Positions 17,953-26,844 are shown, counted from the first letter of the stretch. The stretch: 64,000 nucleotides of DNA from Tamaricihabitans halophyticus (GCF_004340875.1 NZ_SLXQ01000003.1:1-64000), one strand, 5' to 3'. Notes: a model not told the origin generated them from the sequence alone. Made by a program: numbers and translations.

Positions 17953-18801
17953 TCACCCCTGGTCGTAATCCGCCGCGATATCGGCAAGAAAGTCGGCCGA
18001 ATCCGCAGGTCCAAGCGCTGCCCTCAGCAGTGTATCGGTCGCCTCGTGAAACGGTGCCACATCCTCGGGCTGATCGACGAATGCGGACGATCGTTTGTGT
18101 TCCAGGTGCACGATATCCCGCGCCCTGGCGAACTCCATCAGTACGTATGAGCCATCCAGCCCGGTATGCGCGCCGTGCGCGAATGGGATCACTCGCACGT
18201 CGATATTCGGCTGCTGCGCGCTGGCGATCAGCTTGCGTAGCTGGCCGATCATCAGCCCGGTAGTGCCAATCGGCCGGCGGAGTGCGGCCTCGTCGATGAT
18301 CGCCGTGTACTGCGGTGGCTGGGCCTTGCTCAGGATCGCCTGCCGGCCGAGCCGGGCGGAGACGCGGGTATTGGCTTCCTCGTCGGGAACCCCGGTTGTG
18401 GTCATCACCGCGCGGGTGTACTCGGCGGTCTGCAGGAGTCCAGGTATCCGCAGCATCGCGGCATGCACGATCCTGGTCGCCTCGGCCTCGAAGGTAATCA
18501 GCGCTGGTAGTTCCTCGGGCAGACTTCCGCTGGTGATCTCCCACCAGCCCGGCTGGGTCGCCTTACGCGCCAGGTCGAGCACTCGCTCGCGCTCCAGGCC
18601 GGTGACGCCGTACACCGCGAGCAATGCCGCCACGTCTTCAGGGGACACTGCCCGGTTGCCGTTTTCCATCCGGTTCAACGTCGCCGCCGATACGCCGATA
18701 GCCTTTGCGGCGTCTCGGGTATTCAGGTTGGCTTCGAGTCGCGCATCGATCAATTCCGCCGCGAGTCCGCGCAGTCGCGCGGTACCGTGTCTGTTGGTCA
18801 T
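17953..18801 (-). CDS. XRE-family regulator with DUF5753 domain
   Basis: The 282-aa protein (ATG 18801; a TTG four codons upstream is less likely) has an N-terminal XRE helix-turn-helix (NTRDAAKAIGVSAATLNRME). The C-terminal DUF5753 domain contains the typical IPGLLQTAEYTRAV and FAHGAHTGLDGSYVLMEF. Regulators of this class pair with DUF397 proteins and influence development and antibiotic production in Streptomyces. The two genes here are adjacent and collinear. It is divergent from a small uncharacterised gene at 18902. Confidence 0.9.
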   Translation of the reverse strand: MTNRHGTARLRGLAAELIDARLEANLNTRDAAKAIGVSAATLNRMENGNRAVSPEDVAALLAVYGVTGLERERVLDLARKATQPGWWEITSGSLPEELPALITFEAEATRIVHAAMLRIPGLLQTAEYTRAVMTTTGVPDEEANTRVSARLGRQAILSKAQPPQYTAIIDEAALRRPIGTTGLMIGQLRKLIASAQQPNIDVRVIPFAHGAHTGLDGSYVLMEFARARDIVHLEHKRSSAFVDQPEDVAPFHEATDTLLRAALGPADSADFLADIAADYDQG

Positions 18802-18901
18802 CTTCCCATCCAAACGGGATCCAGCTCGGCAACGCCATCACTCAATCGGATGTGCTGTTTCATGTACCGAGACAAGAAATGGCCTGTCATCGTTATCCCG
18901 C

Positions 18902-19231
18902 ATGAGTGTTGAAACGGATCGCCGGGCCCTCGCCGAGCTGGACGAATGGGACATCGGCAAACCGCTGCCACGCGAGCACGTTGGCGCCGTGCTGCGGGCA
19001 TTGGCCAGAGAGGACGCGCCGCCGCGTTTCGCGCTGTACGCGATCAGCGAGGACGCCTACGGCTGTGACGGTGAGATCATCGCCTGGGGGCTGGATATCG
19101 AGGACAGCCTCGTCGTGCACTCGCCGTGCGGCCGGTTCCGTGGCAGTTTCCAGTCCACCACCTCGATGCTGCGCATCCTCGGCGTGCGCGAGGACGTGCG
19201 GCTGGTCTGGCTCGACCCAACCGCTCCGTGA
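18902..19231 (+). CDS. hypothetical protein (109 aa) divergent from XRE regulator
   Basis: ATG 18902 opens a 109-residue reading frame beginning MSVETDRRALAELDEWDIGK and ending LVWLDPTAP. It has mixed alpha/beta character, no signal peptide and one Cys pair around CGRF. The family is not recognised. Divergent placement next to an XRE regulator suggests it may be a target of that regulator. Its stop lies within a degenerate copy of dispersed repeat B between it and the convergent LuxR gene. Confidence 0.6.
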   Translation: MSVETDRRALAELDEWDIGKPLPREHVGAVLRALAREDAPPRFALYAISEDAYGCDGEIIAWGLDIEDSLVVHSPCGRFRGSFQSTTSMLRILGVREDVRLVWLDPTAP

Positions 19232-19254
19232 TCGCGTTCTTTCAGGTAGCGGAG
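19228..19254. repeat. degenerate copy of dispersed repeat B
   Basis: The sequence starts GTGATCGCG, keeps TTCTTTCAGG and ends TAGCGGAG, matching unit B with a few changes. It fills the gap between two convergent genes and includes the stop codon of the left one, consistent with a bidirectional terminator. Confidence 0.5.
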
Positions 19255-19256
19255 GC

Positions 19257-20090
19257 TCAGGGGAGCTGGCCGAGTTTGCGGGCGGCGACCACCGCTTCGT
19301 ACCGGCCGTGCACGTCGAGCTTGCGCATCGCCGCGCGGAGGTAGCTCTTCACCGTCTCCGGCCGCAGCCCGAGCCGGCGCGCTGTTTCCGCGTTTCCGCA
19401 ACCGGCCGCCACACAGCTGAGCACATCGAGCTCGCGTGGCGCCAGTCGCGGCACCACCGTCTCATCTCGCGCTGGCGTGGTCGCCGAGGTCAACCGGTCG
19501 CAGACGCGATAGAGCTCCGCGCGCAATCCGGTGTCCCTGGTGCGCTGGGCGAGCAACCGCAGTTCGGTGTGCGCCTGCCGGACTTCCTCCCACTCCGGCC
19601 CGGTCACCTCGCTGCCGGCGACCGCATCCAACGTATCCACCCGCAGCCGCAGCTCATCACGCACCGCGAGGTCCTGTTCCAGGTTGCGCGCGGTGTCCAG
19701 TGCCGCGCTCAGCACCTGATCGCCCATCGCCGTGGCATGCCGCACCGCGCCATAGAGCACCCCGCGCACCGACTGGCGGACCACAACCGGCACCGCAACG
19801 ATGGCGCGCAGTCCCTCGGGTCGGACTGCCGCGTCGTAATCGTGCGTGATCACCGAAGCGCTTGGATAGTCGGTCAGCGCGACCACCCTGCCCAGCCGCA
19901 CCACCTTGCCGCCGAGCCCGGAACCCGGGCTCACCGCCAGGCCGCGTAGCGAATTGGTCACCGTGCCGACCAGCTCCATCAGCCGCAGCTCGTCACGTCC
20001 GGTCACCGGGCCGCCGAATGCCACTGGCAGCCTTGTCCGGCGGCGTAGCTGCAACAACGCGCCGCGGATCGCCGTGCGGTCATCGATCAC
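19257..20090 (-). CDS. GAF-like sensor plus LuxR-type regulator
   Basis: GTG 20090 is preferred because GGGAGG sits eight bases before it; GTG 20099 overlaps that site. The 277-aa protein has a GAF-like domain (about 35-145, with SGLGGKVVRLGRVVALTDY and RGVLYGAVR). A linker and a C-terminal LuxR helix-turn-helix follow (LAPRELDVLSCVAAGCGNAE, then GLRPETVKSYLRAAMRKL). It lacks a phosphoacceptor receiver domain, so it probably senses a ligand. It is divergent from an acyl-CoA synthetase gene across a perfect GC-rich palindrome and is likely its regulator. Confidence 0.88.
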   Translation of the reverse strand: MIDDRTAIRGALLQLRRRTRLPVAFGGPVTGRDELRLMELVGTVTNSLRGLAVSPGSGLGGKVVRLGRVVALTDYPSASVITHDYDAAVRPEGLRAIVAVPVVVRQSVRGVLYGAVRHATAMGDQVLSAALDTARNLEQDLAVRDELRLRVDTLDAVAGSEVTGPEWEEVRQAHTELRLLAQRTRDTGLRAELYRVCDRLTSATTPARDETVVPRLAPRELDVLSCVAAGCGNAETARRLGLRPETVKSYLRAAMRKLDVHGRYEAVVAARKLGQLP

Positions 20091-20112
20091 CGTGTGCACC
20101 TCCCAGCCCGCT

Positions 20113-20130
20113 CACCCCCGAACGGGGGTG
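20113..20130. promoter_or_regulatory. palindrome CACCCCCGAACGGGGGTG
   Basis: Eight-base arms CACCCCCG and CGGGGGTG around AA lie between the divergent GAF-LuxR regulator and acyl-CoA synthetase genes, 23 bp from the regulator start and 62 bp from the synthetase start. This is the best candidate for the regulator's binding site. Confidence 0.5.
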
Positions 20131-20191
20131 GACGACGGCAGTGTCCTGGTCGGACGATGCTACGCAATCGAGTTGAACCAGGAGAGGACCA

Positions 20192-21886
20192 ATGACGACC
20201 ACCTCCGGCACCGACACCTTCCGCGCCGCGCGTGACCTCCTGCTCAAGCACGGCCAGGACTATGACACCGCGTTCCGGGAGTTCCACTGGCCGGAACTCG
20301 ACGAGTTCAACTGGGCGCTGGACTGGTTCGACGTGATTGCGCAACGTGAAACAAACGCCGACCGGCCTGCCCTGTGGATCGTCGAGGAGGACGGTACGGA
20401 GGGCCGCTGGACCTTCCCCGAGCTGGCTGATCGGTCCAACCGGGTGGCCAACTGGCTCCGCGAGCTCGGCGTGCGGCGTGGCGACCGGATCATCCTGATG
20501 CTGGGCAACCAGGTCGAGCTATGGGAATCGATGCTGGCCGCGATGAAACTCGGCGCGGTGGTGATTCCGGCAAGCACCCTGCTTGCCGCGGCGGATCTGC
20601 GGGACAGGGTGGACCGCGGTAAGGGCAAGCACGTGATCGCCGGGCCGAAGGAAGCGGCGAAGTTCGCGGATGTGCCCGGCGAGTACACCCGGATCGTGGT
20701 CGGCGAGTTCGCTGGCTGGCACAGCTTCGCGGACGCGTATCAGCGCTCCGGTGCGTTCACCGCCGATGGAGTAACCAAGGCAACCGACCCGCTGCTGCTG
20801 TACTTCACCTCGGGCACCACCGCGCAGCCGAAGCTGGTCGAGCACACCCATGCCTCCTACCCGGCGGGGCATTTGTCCACAATGTATTGGATTGGTCTCG
20901 AGCCAGGTGATGTGCACCTGAACATCTCATCGCCAGGCTGGGCCAAACATGCCTGGAGCAATATCTTCGCGCCGTGGAACGCCGAAGCCACCGTCTTCCT
21001 GTTCAACTACACACGATTCGACGCGAGCCGGCTGCTCGCCGAAATGGCCCGCTGTGGAGTGTCCAGTTTCTGTGCGCCGCCAACGGTTTGGCGGATGTTG
21101 ATCCAGGCAGACCTCAGCCAGTTGAGCACCCCGCCACGCAAGGTGGTCGGCGCGGGTGAACCACTGAACCCCGAGGTCATAGAGCAGGTGCAGCGCGCAT
21201 GGGGCGTGACGATCCGGGATGGTTACGGGCAGACCGAGACCACTGTTCAGGTGGCGAACACGCCAGGCGCGACGATCAAGCCGGGATCGATGGGGCGGCC
21301 GTTGCCGGGCTATGCGATCGAACTGGTCGACCCGGTGACCGGACAGCCAGGCACGGACGGGGAGATCTGCATCGACCTCGCCCGGCGGCCACTCGGACTG
21401 ATGGTCGGCTACCGCGATGACGAGGAGCGCAACGCCGAGGCGATGCGCGGCGGTTACTACCACACCGGTGATGTCGGCTCGAAGGACGCGGACGGCTATA
21501 TCACCTACGTCGGCCGCACCGACGACGTGTTCAAGGCCTCCGACTACCGGATCTCGCCATTTGAGCTGGAAAGCGTGCTGATCGAACACGAAGCGGTCGC
21601 CGAGGCCGCGGTCGTGCCCTCGCCCGATCCGGTGCGGCTGGCGGTACCCAAGGCGTATGTGGTGCTCGCTGCCGGGTGGGAGCCGAACGCGGCGACCGCG
21701 AAGTCCATTATGGAGCACGCGAAGGAAGTCCTCGCACCGTACAAGCGGATCCGTCGGCTGGAGTTCACCGAGCTACCGAAGACGATCTCCGGCAAGATCC
21801 GCAGGGTCGAGCTGCGCGGCAAGGAAGACGAGCAGTACGCCGACCCGGATGCCCGGCCGGAAGGCGAGTTCCGCGAGGACGACTAG
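20192..21886 (+). CDS. acyl-CoA synthetase (AMP-forming)
   Basis: The 564-aa protein has ANL-family motifs in order: P-loop FTSGTTAQPKLV (about 211-222), GYGQTETT, YHTGDVGSKDADGYITYVGR and the C-terminal catalytic lysine region PKTISGKIRRVEL. It activates a carboxylic acid as acyl-AMP, then transfers it to CoA. The architecture resembles medium-chain or short-chain acyl-CoA synthetases; chain length is not readable. A strong AGGAGAGG precedes ATG 20192. Divergent from a GAF-LuxR regulator, it is probably induced by a fatty or short-chain acid. Its stop overlaps that of the convergent next gene. Confidence 0.92.
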   Translation: MTTTSGTDTFRAARDLLLKHGQDYDTAFREFHWPELDEFNWALDWFDVIAQRETNADRPALWIVEEDGTEGRWTFPELADRSNRVANWLRELGVRRGDRIILMLGNQVELWESMLAAMKLGAVVIPASTLLAAADLRDRVDRGKGKHVIAGPKEAAKFADVPGEYTRIVVGEFAGWHSFADAYQRSGAFTADGVTKATDPLLLYFTSGTTAQPKLVEHTHASYPAGHLSTMYWIGLEPGDVHLNISSPGWAKHAWSNIFAPWNAEATVFLFNYTRFDASRLLAEMARCGVSSFCAPPTVWRMLIQADLSQLSTPPRKVVGAGEPLNPEVIEQVQRAWGVTIRDGYGQTETTVQVANTPGATIKPGSMGRPLPGYAIELVDPVTGQPGTDGEICIDLARRPLGLMVGYRDDEERNAEAMRGGYYHTGDVGSKDADGYITYVGRTDDVFKASDYRISPFELESVLIEHEAVAEAAVVPSPDPVRLAVPKAYVVLAAGWEPNAATAKSIMEHAKEVLAPYKRIRRLEFTELPKTISGKIRRVELRGKEDEQYADPDARPEGEFREDD

Positions 21887-22506
21887 TTGGCGAGCGCGAT
21901 CGCGGCTCGGCTGGCCTTCGGTTCGTCGATCACCCGCAGCGCACAGTCCGCGACGTCGGCCCGTGCCACGGTGAGGCCACGCGGCAGGGTGCGGTTGATC
22001 GCGGTGCGGTAGTTCCCGGTACGCGGCTTGTCCAGCAGGCGCGGTGGGCGCAGCAGTGTCCAGTTCAGATTGCTCGCCTGTACCGCCTGTTCGGCCATGG
22101 CCATATCGGCGAACGCGTGCCGCAGGATGCGTTTGACGATCGGTTTCAGCACGAACTTGAGTACCGGGCCGTCGCCGTCGGTGTGGAACCCAAGGGCGCT
22201 GACCATCACGAAGCGGGTCGTGCCGGTGGCTTCCATCGCCTTCATGATGCTGCGCGCGCTGTCCACACAGACAGTGCTTGGCCCGTTATCCCTAGGCCCG
22301 ATCGCGCTGATCACCGCATCCGCGCCGTTGACTGTATCGACGATCGCGGCCGGGTCCAGCACATCGGCGCGGACCTCGGTTGCCCGCGAGTCCAGCAGCT
22401 TGCCGGTGGTCCGCACCACGGCGGTTACCGCATGGCCCGCATCGGCGGCCTGCGTGACGACCTGCTGCCCGACGCCCCCGGTGGCACCGAAGACCGTGAT
22501 CTTCAT
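21883..22506 (-). CDS. NAD(P)-binding atypical SDR-family oxidoreductase
   Basis: The 207-residue protein begins MKITVFGATGGVGQQVVTQA with the GxxGxxG NAD(P)-binding loop, followed by VTAVVRTTGKL and ADAVISAIGPRDN, the pattern of atypical SDRs such as flavin reductase or NmrA-like proteins. There is no YxxxK pair, which fits that group. It is divergent from a TetR regulator across an 85-bp promoter region and is probably that regulator's target. The substrate is unknown. Confidence 0.82.
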   Translation of the reverse strand: MKITVFGATGGVGQQVVTQAADAGHAVTAVVRTTGKLLDSRATEVRADVLDPAAIVDTVNGADAVISAIGPRDNGPSTVCVDSARSIMKAMEATGTTRFVMVSALGFHTDGDGPVLKFVLKPIVKRILRHAFADMAMAEQAVQASNLNWTLLRPPRLLDKPRTGNYRTAINRTLPRGLTVARADVADCALRVIDEPKASRAAIALAN

Positions 22507-22591
22507 ACGCTCGCTCCATTAATTCAATATTTGATGAATAGCGGCCTGGTTCTAGGATGGTGAGTACTTACTAACTTGTCAAGGAGGCCCG

Positions 22592-23179
22592 GTGGGCACA
22601 CGAGACCGCATACTCGATGCGGCGGCGCGGGTGATGGGCGAGCGCGGGCTGGCGTATGCCACTACGAAGGAGATCGCCAAGGCCGCGGGCTACTCGGAGG
22701 CCGCGCTGTACAAGCATTTCCGGGACAAGGGCGAGTTGTGCCTTGCGGTACTGCTGGAACGCATACCCGGTGGGTTCGGCGAGTGGATTCAGGAGCTGCC
22801 GCAACGCGTCGGGGTTGGCGAGCTACGTGCGGAACTGGTGTCCCTTGCGCGGCTGGGTGCGGAGTTCTACGCGCACAGTTTCGGAATCATGGCCTCGGTG
22901 TTCTCCGATCAGCAACTGCTCGCCGCGCATCGAGCGTCGATGATCGAGCTGGGCGCCGGCCCCCAGTTGCCGCGTGAGCTGGTGGCGGAGTATTTCGCCG
23001 CTGAGCAACGAGGTGGCCGGATCAGCCCGGCGATCGCACCGCAGGCAGCGGCCGATCTGCTGGTCGGTGCCTGCTTGCAGTGTGGTTTCCTGGCCAGCTA
23101 CGAAGCCAGCGCGGACCAGGATTTCACCGCCTTCGCTGAGTCTGTTGTGGATACTTTGCTGGCCGGTGCGGCAGGTTAG
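22592..23179 (+). CDS. TetR-family transcriptional regulator
   Basis: GTG 22592 follows AAGGAGG at ideal spacing. The 195-aa protein has a TetR N-terminal helix-turn-helix (RDRILDAAARVMGERG, then TTKEIAKAAGYSEAALYKHF) and a helical ligand-binding C-terminus. It lies divergent from an NAD(P)-binding oxidoreductase. The promoter contains AGTACTTACTAACTT just upstream of the Shine-Dalgarno sequence, a plausible partial operator. It probably represses itself and the oxidoreductase in response to a small molecule. Its stop overlaps the stop of the convergent LysR gene. Confidence 0.9.
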   Translation: MGTRDRILDAAARVMGERGLAYATTKEIAKAAGYSEAALYKHFRDKGELCLAVLLERIPGGFGEWIQELPQRVGVGELRAELVSLARLGAEFYAHSFGIMASVFSDQQLLAAHRASMIELGAGPQLPRELVAEYFAAEQRGGRISPAIAPQAAADLLVGACLQCGFLASYEASADQDFTAFAESVVDTLLAGAAG

Positions 23180-24033
23180 TTGGTGGCTGCCCTTTCCAGC
23201 AGTAGCGCGAACTCCGTCGCCTCGCGCTGGTTTGCTGGATAGCGCACGTAGAGCTGCCGGTGCAGTACGGGGTCGAGTGGGCGCAATGCCACGCCCGGTG
23301 GCGGTTGGCGTGGCACCGCGAGTGCGGGTACCACGCCCGCGGTGATGCCGGCCTTGGCCATGGCGAGCACAGTGGACACATCGCGGACGAGGTGATCTGG
23401 TTGCCATGGCACGCCGTTCGCGGCGAAGCCGGCAGCCAGTTGCGGACCGCAGGTTCCGCCGGGATCCGCCACCCCGGCAGCGGTCAACGCGGCTAGCGGT
23501 ACCCGCTCGGACTGGGCGAGTGGATGCTGGTGCGGTACCACGGCGAGAAACTCGTCCAGCAGGCTGAGCTGGGCTTCGGCCGGGTCGGCGGTGCGCGGCT
23601 GGCTGGTGATGGCCAGGTCGATGGTTTCCTCGGCGAGCCAGTCGGCCAGTTCGTCATCGTCGCCCTGCACGGTCCAGACGGTGGCGTGTGGCCAGCTCCG
23701 ATGCAGCGCGCTGGTCGCTTCCGGCACGAGCCGGGGTAGCGCGCTGGCGATCGCGCCTACCCGTAGCCGAGGGGCGTTTGCGCGCATGGCAAGTGATTCG
23801 ATCGCGTGGAGTTCGTGCATGGCCAGTTTGCCGTGCCGCGCGGCTTGTTGGCCGAGTTCGGTGAGCACGGCCCCGTCCGTGCCGCGGTGGATTACCGGGG
23901 CGCCGAGCTGGTGCTCCAGGCCGGCGATGGCGCGGCTAACCGCGGATTGGGTGCGACCGAGCGACTGGGCCGCGCGGGTGAAGCTGCCGTGTTCGGCGAT
24001 CGCGAGCAGCGCTTCGAGGTGGGTAATGGTCAT
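23176..24033 (-). CDS. LysR-family transcriptional regulator
   Basis: ATG 24033 (or GTG two codons upstream) opens a protein of about 285 residues. The N-terminal winged helix has the family pattern ITHLEALLAIAEHGSFTRAA and LGRTQSAVSRAIAGLEHQLG, and a periplasmic-binding-like effector domain spans about 90-285. It is divergent from a DMT transporter. CATAG-CTA-CTATG at 24057-24069 in the shared promoter is a LysR-box-like inverted repeat. It probably activates the transporter gene in response to an unknown compound. Confidence 0.9.
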   Translation of the reverse strand: MTITHLEALLAIAEHGSFTRAAQSLGRTQSAVSRAIAGLEHQLGAPVIHRGTDGAVLTELGQQAARHGKLAMHELHAIESLAMRANAPRLRVGAIASALPRLVPEATSALHRSWPHATVWTVQGDDDELADWLAEETIDLAITSQPRTADPAEAQLSLLDEFLAVVPHQHPLAQSERVPLAALTAAGVADPGGTCGPQLAAGFAANGVPWQPDHLVRDVSTVLAMAKAGITAGVVPALAVPRQPPPGVALRPLDPVLHRQLYVRYPANQREATEFALLLERAATN

Positions 24034-24056
24034 ATCCACGGATTATGAGCATATCG

Positions 24057-24069
24057 CATAGCTACTATG
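24057..24069. promoter_or_regulatory. LysR-box-like inverted repeat
   Basis: CATAG and CTATG are perfect 5-bp arms around CTA, between the LysR gene and the divergent EamA transporter gene. Short dyads of this type (ATAG/CTAT) are common in LysR binding sites. Confidence 0.35.
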
Positions 24070-24116
24070 TAGCGAAGTTATTGGACGCATATGTCCAGTT
24101 CAACTGAACTATAGGG

Positions 24117-25001
24117 ATGTCTCACGTTTCAATACGGCTCGCATTGCCTGCGTTGTGGTTGTGCTGGGGCTCGTCGTTTCCCGCGTTGCGCGTGCTGGTG
24201 GAGACGTTGCCGCCGTTGCTCGCTTCGGGAGCCGTGTTTCTGGCCGCCGGTTTGCTGCTCGCGCTGGCCCGCCCGCGCGCGTTGGTCGGGCTGGCCCGGC
24301 GGCAGGTGTTGGTAGCGGCCGGAACTGGTGTCTGCTTGCTTGGCGCGCAGGGCGCCGTAGCGGTGGCATTGCGGGAGGTGTATGCCGGCACGGCCGCGTT
24401 GGTGGTTGCCGCGGTGCCGCTGTGGGTGGCCGTGTTCCGGGGTGTTCTTGGGGGCAGGCCCACGATCGGTGGCGTCGGTCGAGTTCTGCTCGGCTTTGCC
24501 GGAGTGCTGCTTGTGTTGCTTGTGGACGCTGGCAGCTGGTCGGTGGGAGTGCTGGTGGTACTCGCCGCCTCGGTGGGCTGGGCGGCGGGCACGCTGTGGG
24601 CCGCCTGGTCGGCTGCGCTGACCGATCCGTGGGCGACGACGATCCTTCAGCTTGGGGCGGGCGGGTTGACGCTGTTGCTCGGTGGTCTCGCGGTGGGCGA
24701 GACTCCGGTCGTTGGTGAGCCGAATTCCTGGCTAGCCTTGGGTTACCTCGTACTGGTGGATTCCCTTGCCGGGTTCGCGCTGTACAACTGGCTGCTGCGG
24801 TCAGCCCCGCTGGCGGTGGTGAGCAGCTATGCCTACGTGGTCCCGGTGGTTGCCTACCTGATCGGCGTCCTGGTCTTCGCCGAACCGTTTGTCTGGCAGG
24901 TGCTGCCAGGGATCGCCGCCATCGTGCTGGCCGTAGCCAGCGAAGTCCGCAATTCGAGCGGTTCTGGTCGCGTACGGAACGCGAGTGCGTACATAATGTA
25001 G
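24117..25001 (+). CDS. EamA/DMT-superfamily transporter
   Basis: The 294-aa protein is almost entirely hydrophobic, with ten predicted membrane helices in two EamA repeats (GSSFPALRVLVETLPPLLAS in the first, SLAGFALYNWLLRSAPLAVV in the second). Family members export amino acids or metabolites. Divergent placement from a LysR regulator suggests an exporter induced by its substrate. The last 20 residues (VRNSSGSGRVRN onwards) are polar and may reflect rearrangement, because another frame in the same DNA begins to read as a plausible protein here. Confidence 0.85.
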   Translation: MSHVSIRLALPALWLCWGSSFPALRVLVETLPPLLASGAVFLAAGLLLALARPRALVGLARRQVLVAAGTGVCLLGAQGAVAVALREVYAGTAALVVAAVPLWVAVFRGVLGGRPTIGGVGRVLLGFAGVLLVLLVDAGSWSVGVLVVLAASVGWAAGTLWAAWSAALTDPWATTILQLGAGGLTLLLGGLAVGETPVVGEPNSWLALGYLVLVDSLAGFALYNWLLRSAPLAVVSSYAYVVPVVAYLIGVLVFAEPFVWQVLPGIAAIVLAVASEVRNSSGSGRVRNASAYIM

Positions 25002-25141
25002 CCCTCCAGCGCGTCAAAGGCTGGCGAGACGCAGCAAATCGTGGGCGCTTCGACCATGATCACACCTGGGGCGACGACCGGGAGCAGTGCGACCTTGCTC
25101 GGGAAATCGCGACGAAGGTCTACGAGGACCTGCCGGGGTAG
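24950..25141 (+). pseudogene. possible C-terminal gene remnant
   Basis: In the frame offset from the EamA gene, 24950-25141 reads as plausible protein (QFERFWSRTEREC, then VALQRVKGWRDAAN, FDHDHTWGDD, ending AREIATKVYEDLPG before TAG). It has no start codon or ribosome site and upstream sequence in this frame looks like antisense noise. It may be the tail of a lost gene whose front was replaced by the EamA gene. Otherwise the gap 25002-25175 shows no feature. The family is not recognised. Confidence 0.3.
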
Positions 25142-25175
25142 GGGTTATGGATATTACTGACCCGCGAACGGGGCG

Positions 25176-25445
25176 ATGAGCATATTGCGCTGGACGATGC
25201 GCGTAGTTGGCGCCGTCCTTATCTTGCTGGTGATTGCAGCGGCTGGTTACGCGCGCTTCGCTGGTGACTCTGCGCAGGGCGGCCTTCGAGTGAAGTCGGC
25301 CACGACCTACTACTTGGTGGTTACTTCCGGCGGTACAGCGACCTGCGAGCTGGCAGAACGTAGCTTTGAAATCCCGCCTCGCGGCGGCGGGCTCGTTGCG
25401 GCGGCTCAATTCGTACCGCGAGCGCGTAAGAACACCGACCAGTAA
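25176..25445 (+). CDS. small membrane-anchored protein (89 aa)
   Basis: ATG 25176 begins MSILRWTMRVVGAVLILLVI, one N-terminal transmembrane segment or signal anchor, followed by a short polar domain (TTYYLVVTSGGTATCELAE) and a basic tail. There is no strong ribosome-binding site and no recognised family. The coding character is moderate. It converges on the PucR gene with a 24-bp gap. It could be a decayed fragment like the sequence just upstream. Confidence 0.4.
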   Translation: MSILRWTMRVVGAVLILLVIAAAGYARFAGDSAQGGLRVKSATTYYLVVTSGGTATCELAERSFEIPPRGGGLVAAAQFVPRARKNTDQ

Positions 25446-25469
25446 GGCTTTCGCTGAACCGAGTTTGCG

Positions 25470-26831
25470 CTACTCCGCCCACTGCATGGCGAACCAGAGT
25501 TCCATCCGTGCCTGTGGGTCGGTGAGGTCCACACGCAACAGTCGCTCAACGCGGCCGATGCGGTGCCGCACGCTGTTCCGGTGCACGCCGAGCGCAGCCG
25601 CCGTGCGATCCCAGTTTCCATGTTGCGCCAACCAGGTCCGCAACGCTGCCAGCAGGTGCGGGTGCTCCTCGATCGGCGACAGCAGCGCGCTAGCCACCGC
25701 CCGCGCCGCCTCGGGCCGCACCGCCCAGGCGAACCCGGTGCCCGCCCGATCCGCGTGCAGGGACCGCCCCGCCGCGCGCGCCCGCTCGAGCAACTGCCGC
25801 GCCTCGCGCGCGGCCGCCACCAGCTGATCATCCGAGTACGCCGCGCTCACACCGACCAACCCGGCTAATCGTGCGGGATCGACATCTCGCGCCACGATCG
25901 CCAGATCACCCGCGATCAACGGGGTGTCCAGCTCAGTCAACAACTCCGCCGATTCCGCCGCGACCACTCGATACCGATCACTCACCGCGCCGAACACCGC
26001 GCTCAACTGCCCAGCCGCGCCACCACCGGTCAGCAGCTCCGCCGCCAGCGCGCCAAGCGAACCGGTTGCGCGCTGGCCAGCCACCGCGCCAAGCAACGCG
26101 ATCGCCACCGCGATGATCCCGCGGTCCGTCACATCGAACCGGTCCGGCTTGCCAGCCACCAGCACCCGCGCACCAGCCGGTTGCGCCACCACCTGTGTGC
26201 CATCCGCAAGTTCGGTCGCCGCGCTCGCTACCCCGGTATGCACTCGCTCCGCCAACTGGCCGACCACACCCTGCTCGGCCGCGCCCTGTTCCACCAACAG
26301 AGCCCAGCCACCAAGCCAACCACCCAGCTCAGCCAGCACCCGCTGCTCGGCGCCCGAACGGGCAGCGGCCGAAGTCAGCGCCCGCTGCGCCTCGCTGAGC
26401 CGGCGTAACGCCGCCTGCGTGCGATTGCTCAGCTCTTCGCCAACCGCCCGGCACACCGCCAGAAACGGGGTCGAGCTGGGGATTTCGAGCAACGGCAGGT
26501 CATGCCGCCGGCATGCCTCGATCAGCAGCGGCGGCACCGCCGCATAAACGGGCGTGACCCCGAAGCCAAGAGCACTCACCCCGCCATCCACAAGACCGGC
26601 GACGTAGTTATCCACAGGCTGTGGATCGAGCGGGAGTTCCACACCGCAGCAGAGCAGCAGTTCGCCGCCGAGCAGGTAAGGCACCGGATCGCTCAGCTCG
26701 CTGACATGCGCCCAACGCACCGGCCGGTCCAGCACGCCAGCAGGGCCAACCAGCAGGTCAGTACCCAGGTCAGCCCGCTCGACGAGCGTCCGCAGCGGGA
26801 TCGTCGTGGCCAGGAACTCAGCATTGGTCAT
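25470..26831 (-). CDS. PucR-family transcriptional regulator
   Basis: ATG 26831 is used (a GTG three codons upstream is possible). The ~453-residue protein has an N-terminal PucR purine-catabolism-type domain (GPAGVLDRPVRWAHVSELSD, then GGELLLCCGVELP), a middle GGDEF-like region and the C-terminal PucR helix-turn-helix (GNWDRTAAALGVHRNSVRHR). PucR proteins activate purine or nitrogen-compound catabolism. It is divergent from a symporter-ureohydrolase-ThDP enzyme-NCS1 set that it probably controls through the palindrome at 26845-26861. Confidence 0.92.
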   Translation of the reverse strand: MTNAEFLATTIPLRTLVERADLGTDLLVGPAGVLDRPVRWAHVSELSDPVPYLLGGELLLCCGVELPLDPQPVDNYVAGLVDGGVSALGFGVTPVYAAVPPLLIEACRRHDLPLLEIPSSTPFLAVCRAVGEELSNRTQAALRRLSEAQRALTSAAARSGAEQRVLAELGGWLGGWALLVEQGAAEQGVVGQLAERVHTGVASAATELADGTQVVAQPAGARVLVAGKPDRFDVTDRGIIAVAIALLGAVAGQRATGSLGALAAELLTGGGAAGQLSAVFGAVSDRYRVVAAESAELLTELDTPLIAGDLAIVARDVDPARLAGLVGVSAAYSDDQLVAAAREARQLLERARAAGRSLHADRAGTGFAWAVRPEAARAVASALLSPIEEHPHLLAALRTWLAQHGNWDRTAAALGVHRNSVRHRIGRVERLLRVDLTDPQARMELWFAMQWAE

Positions 26832-26844
26832 TTCATCCACAAAT

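Noticed and set aside
17492-18544. 350-codon frame antisense or offset to the XRE and DUF397 genes
   Set aside because: The Arg/Asp-rich composition is typical of a shadow frame; both real genes with clear signatures occupy this DNA.
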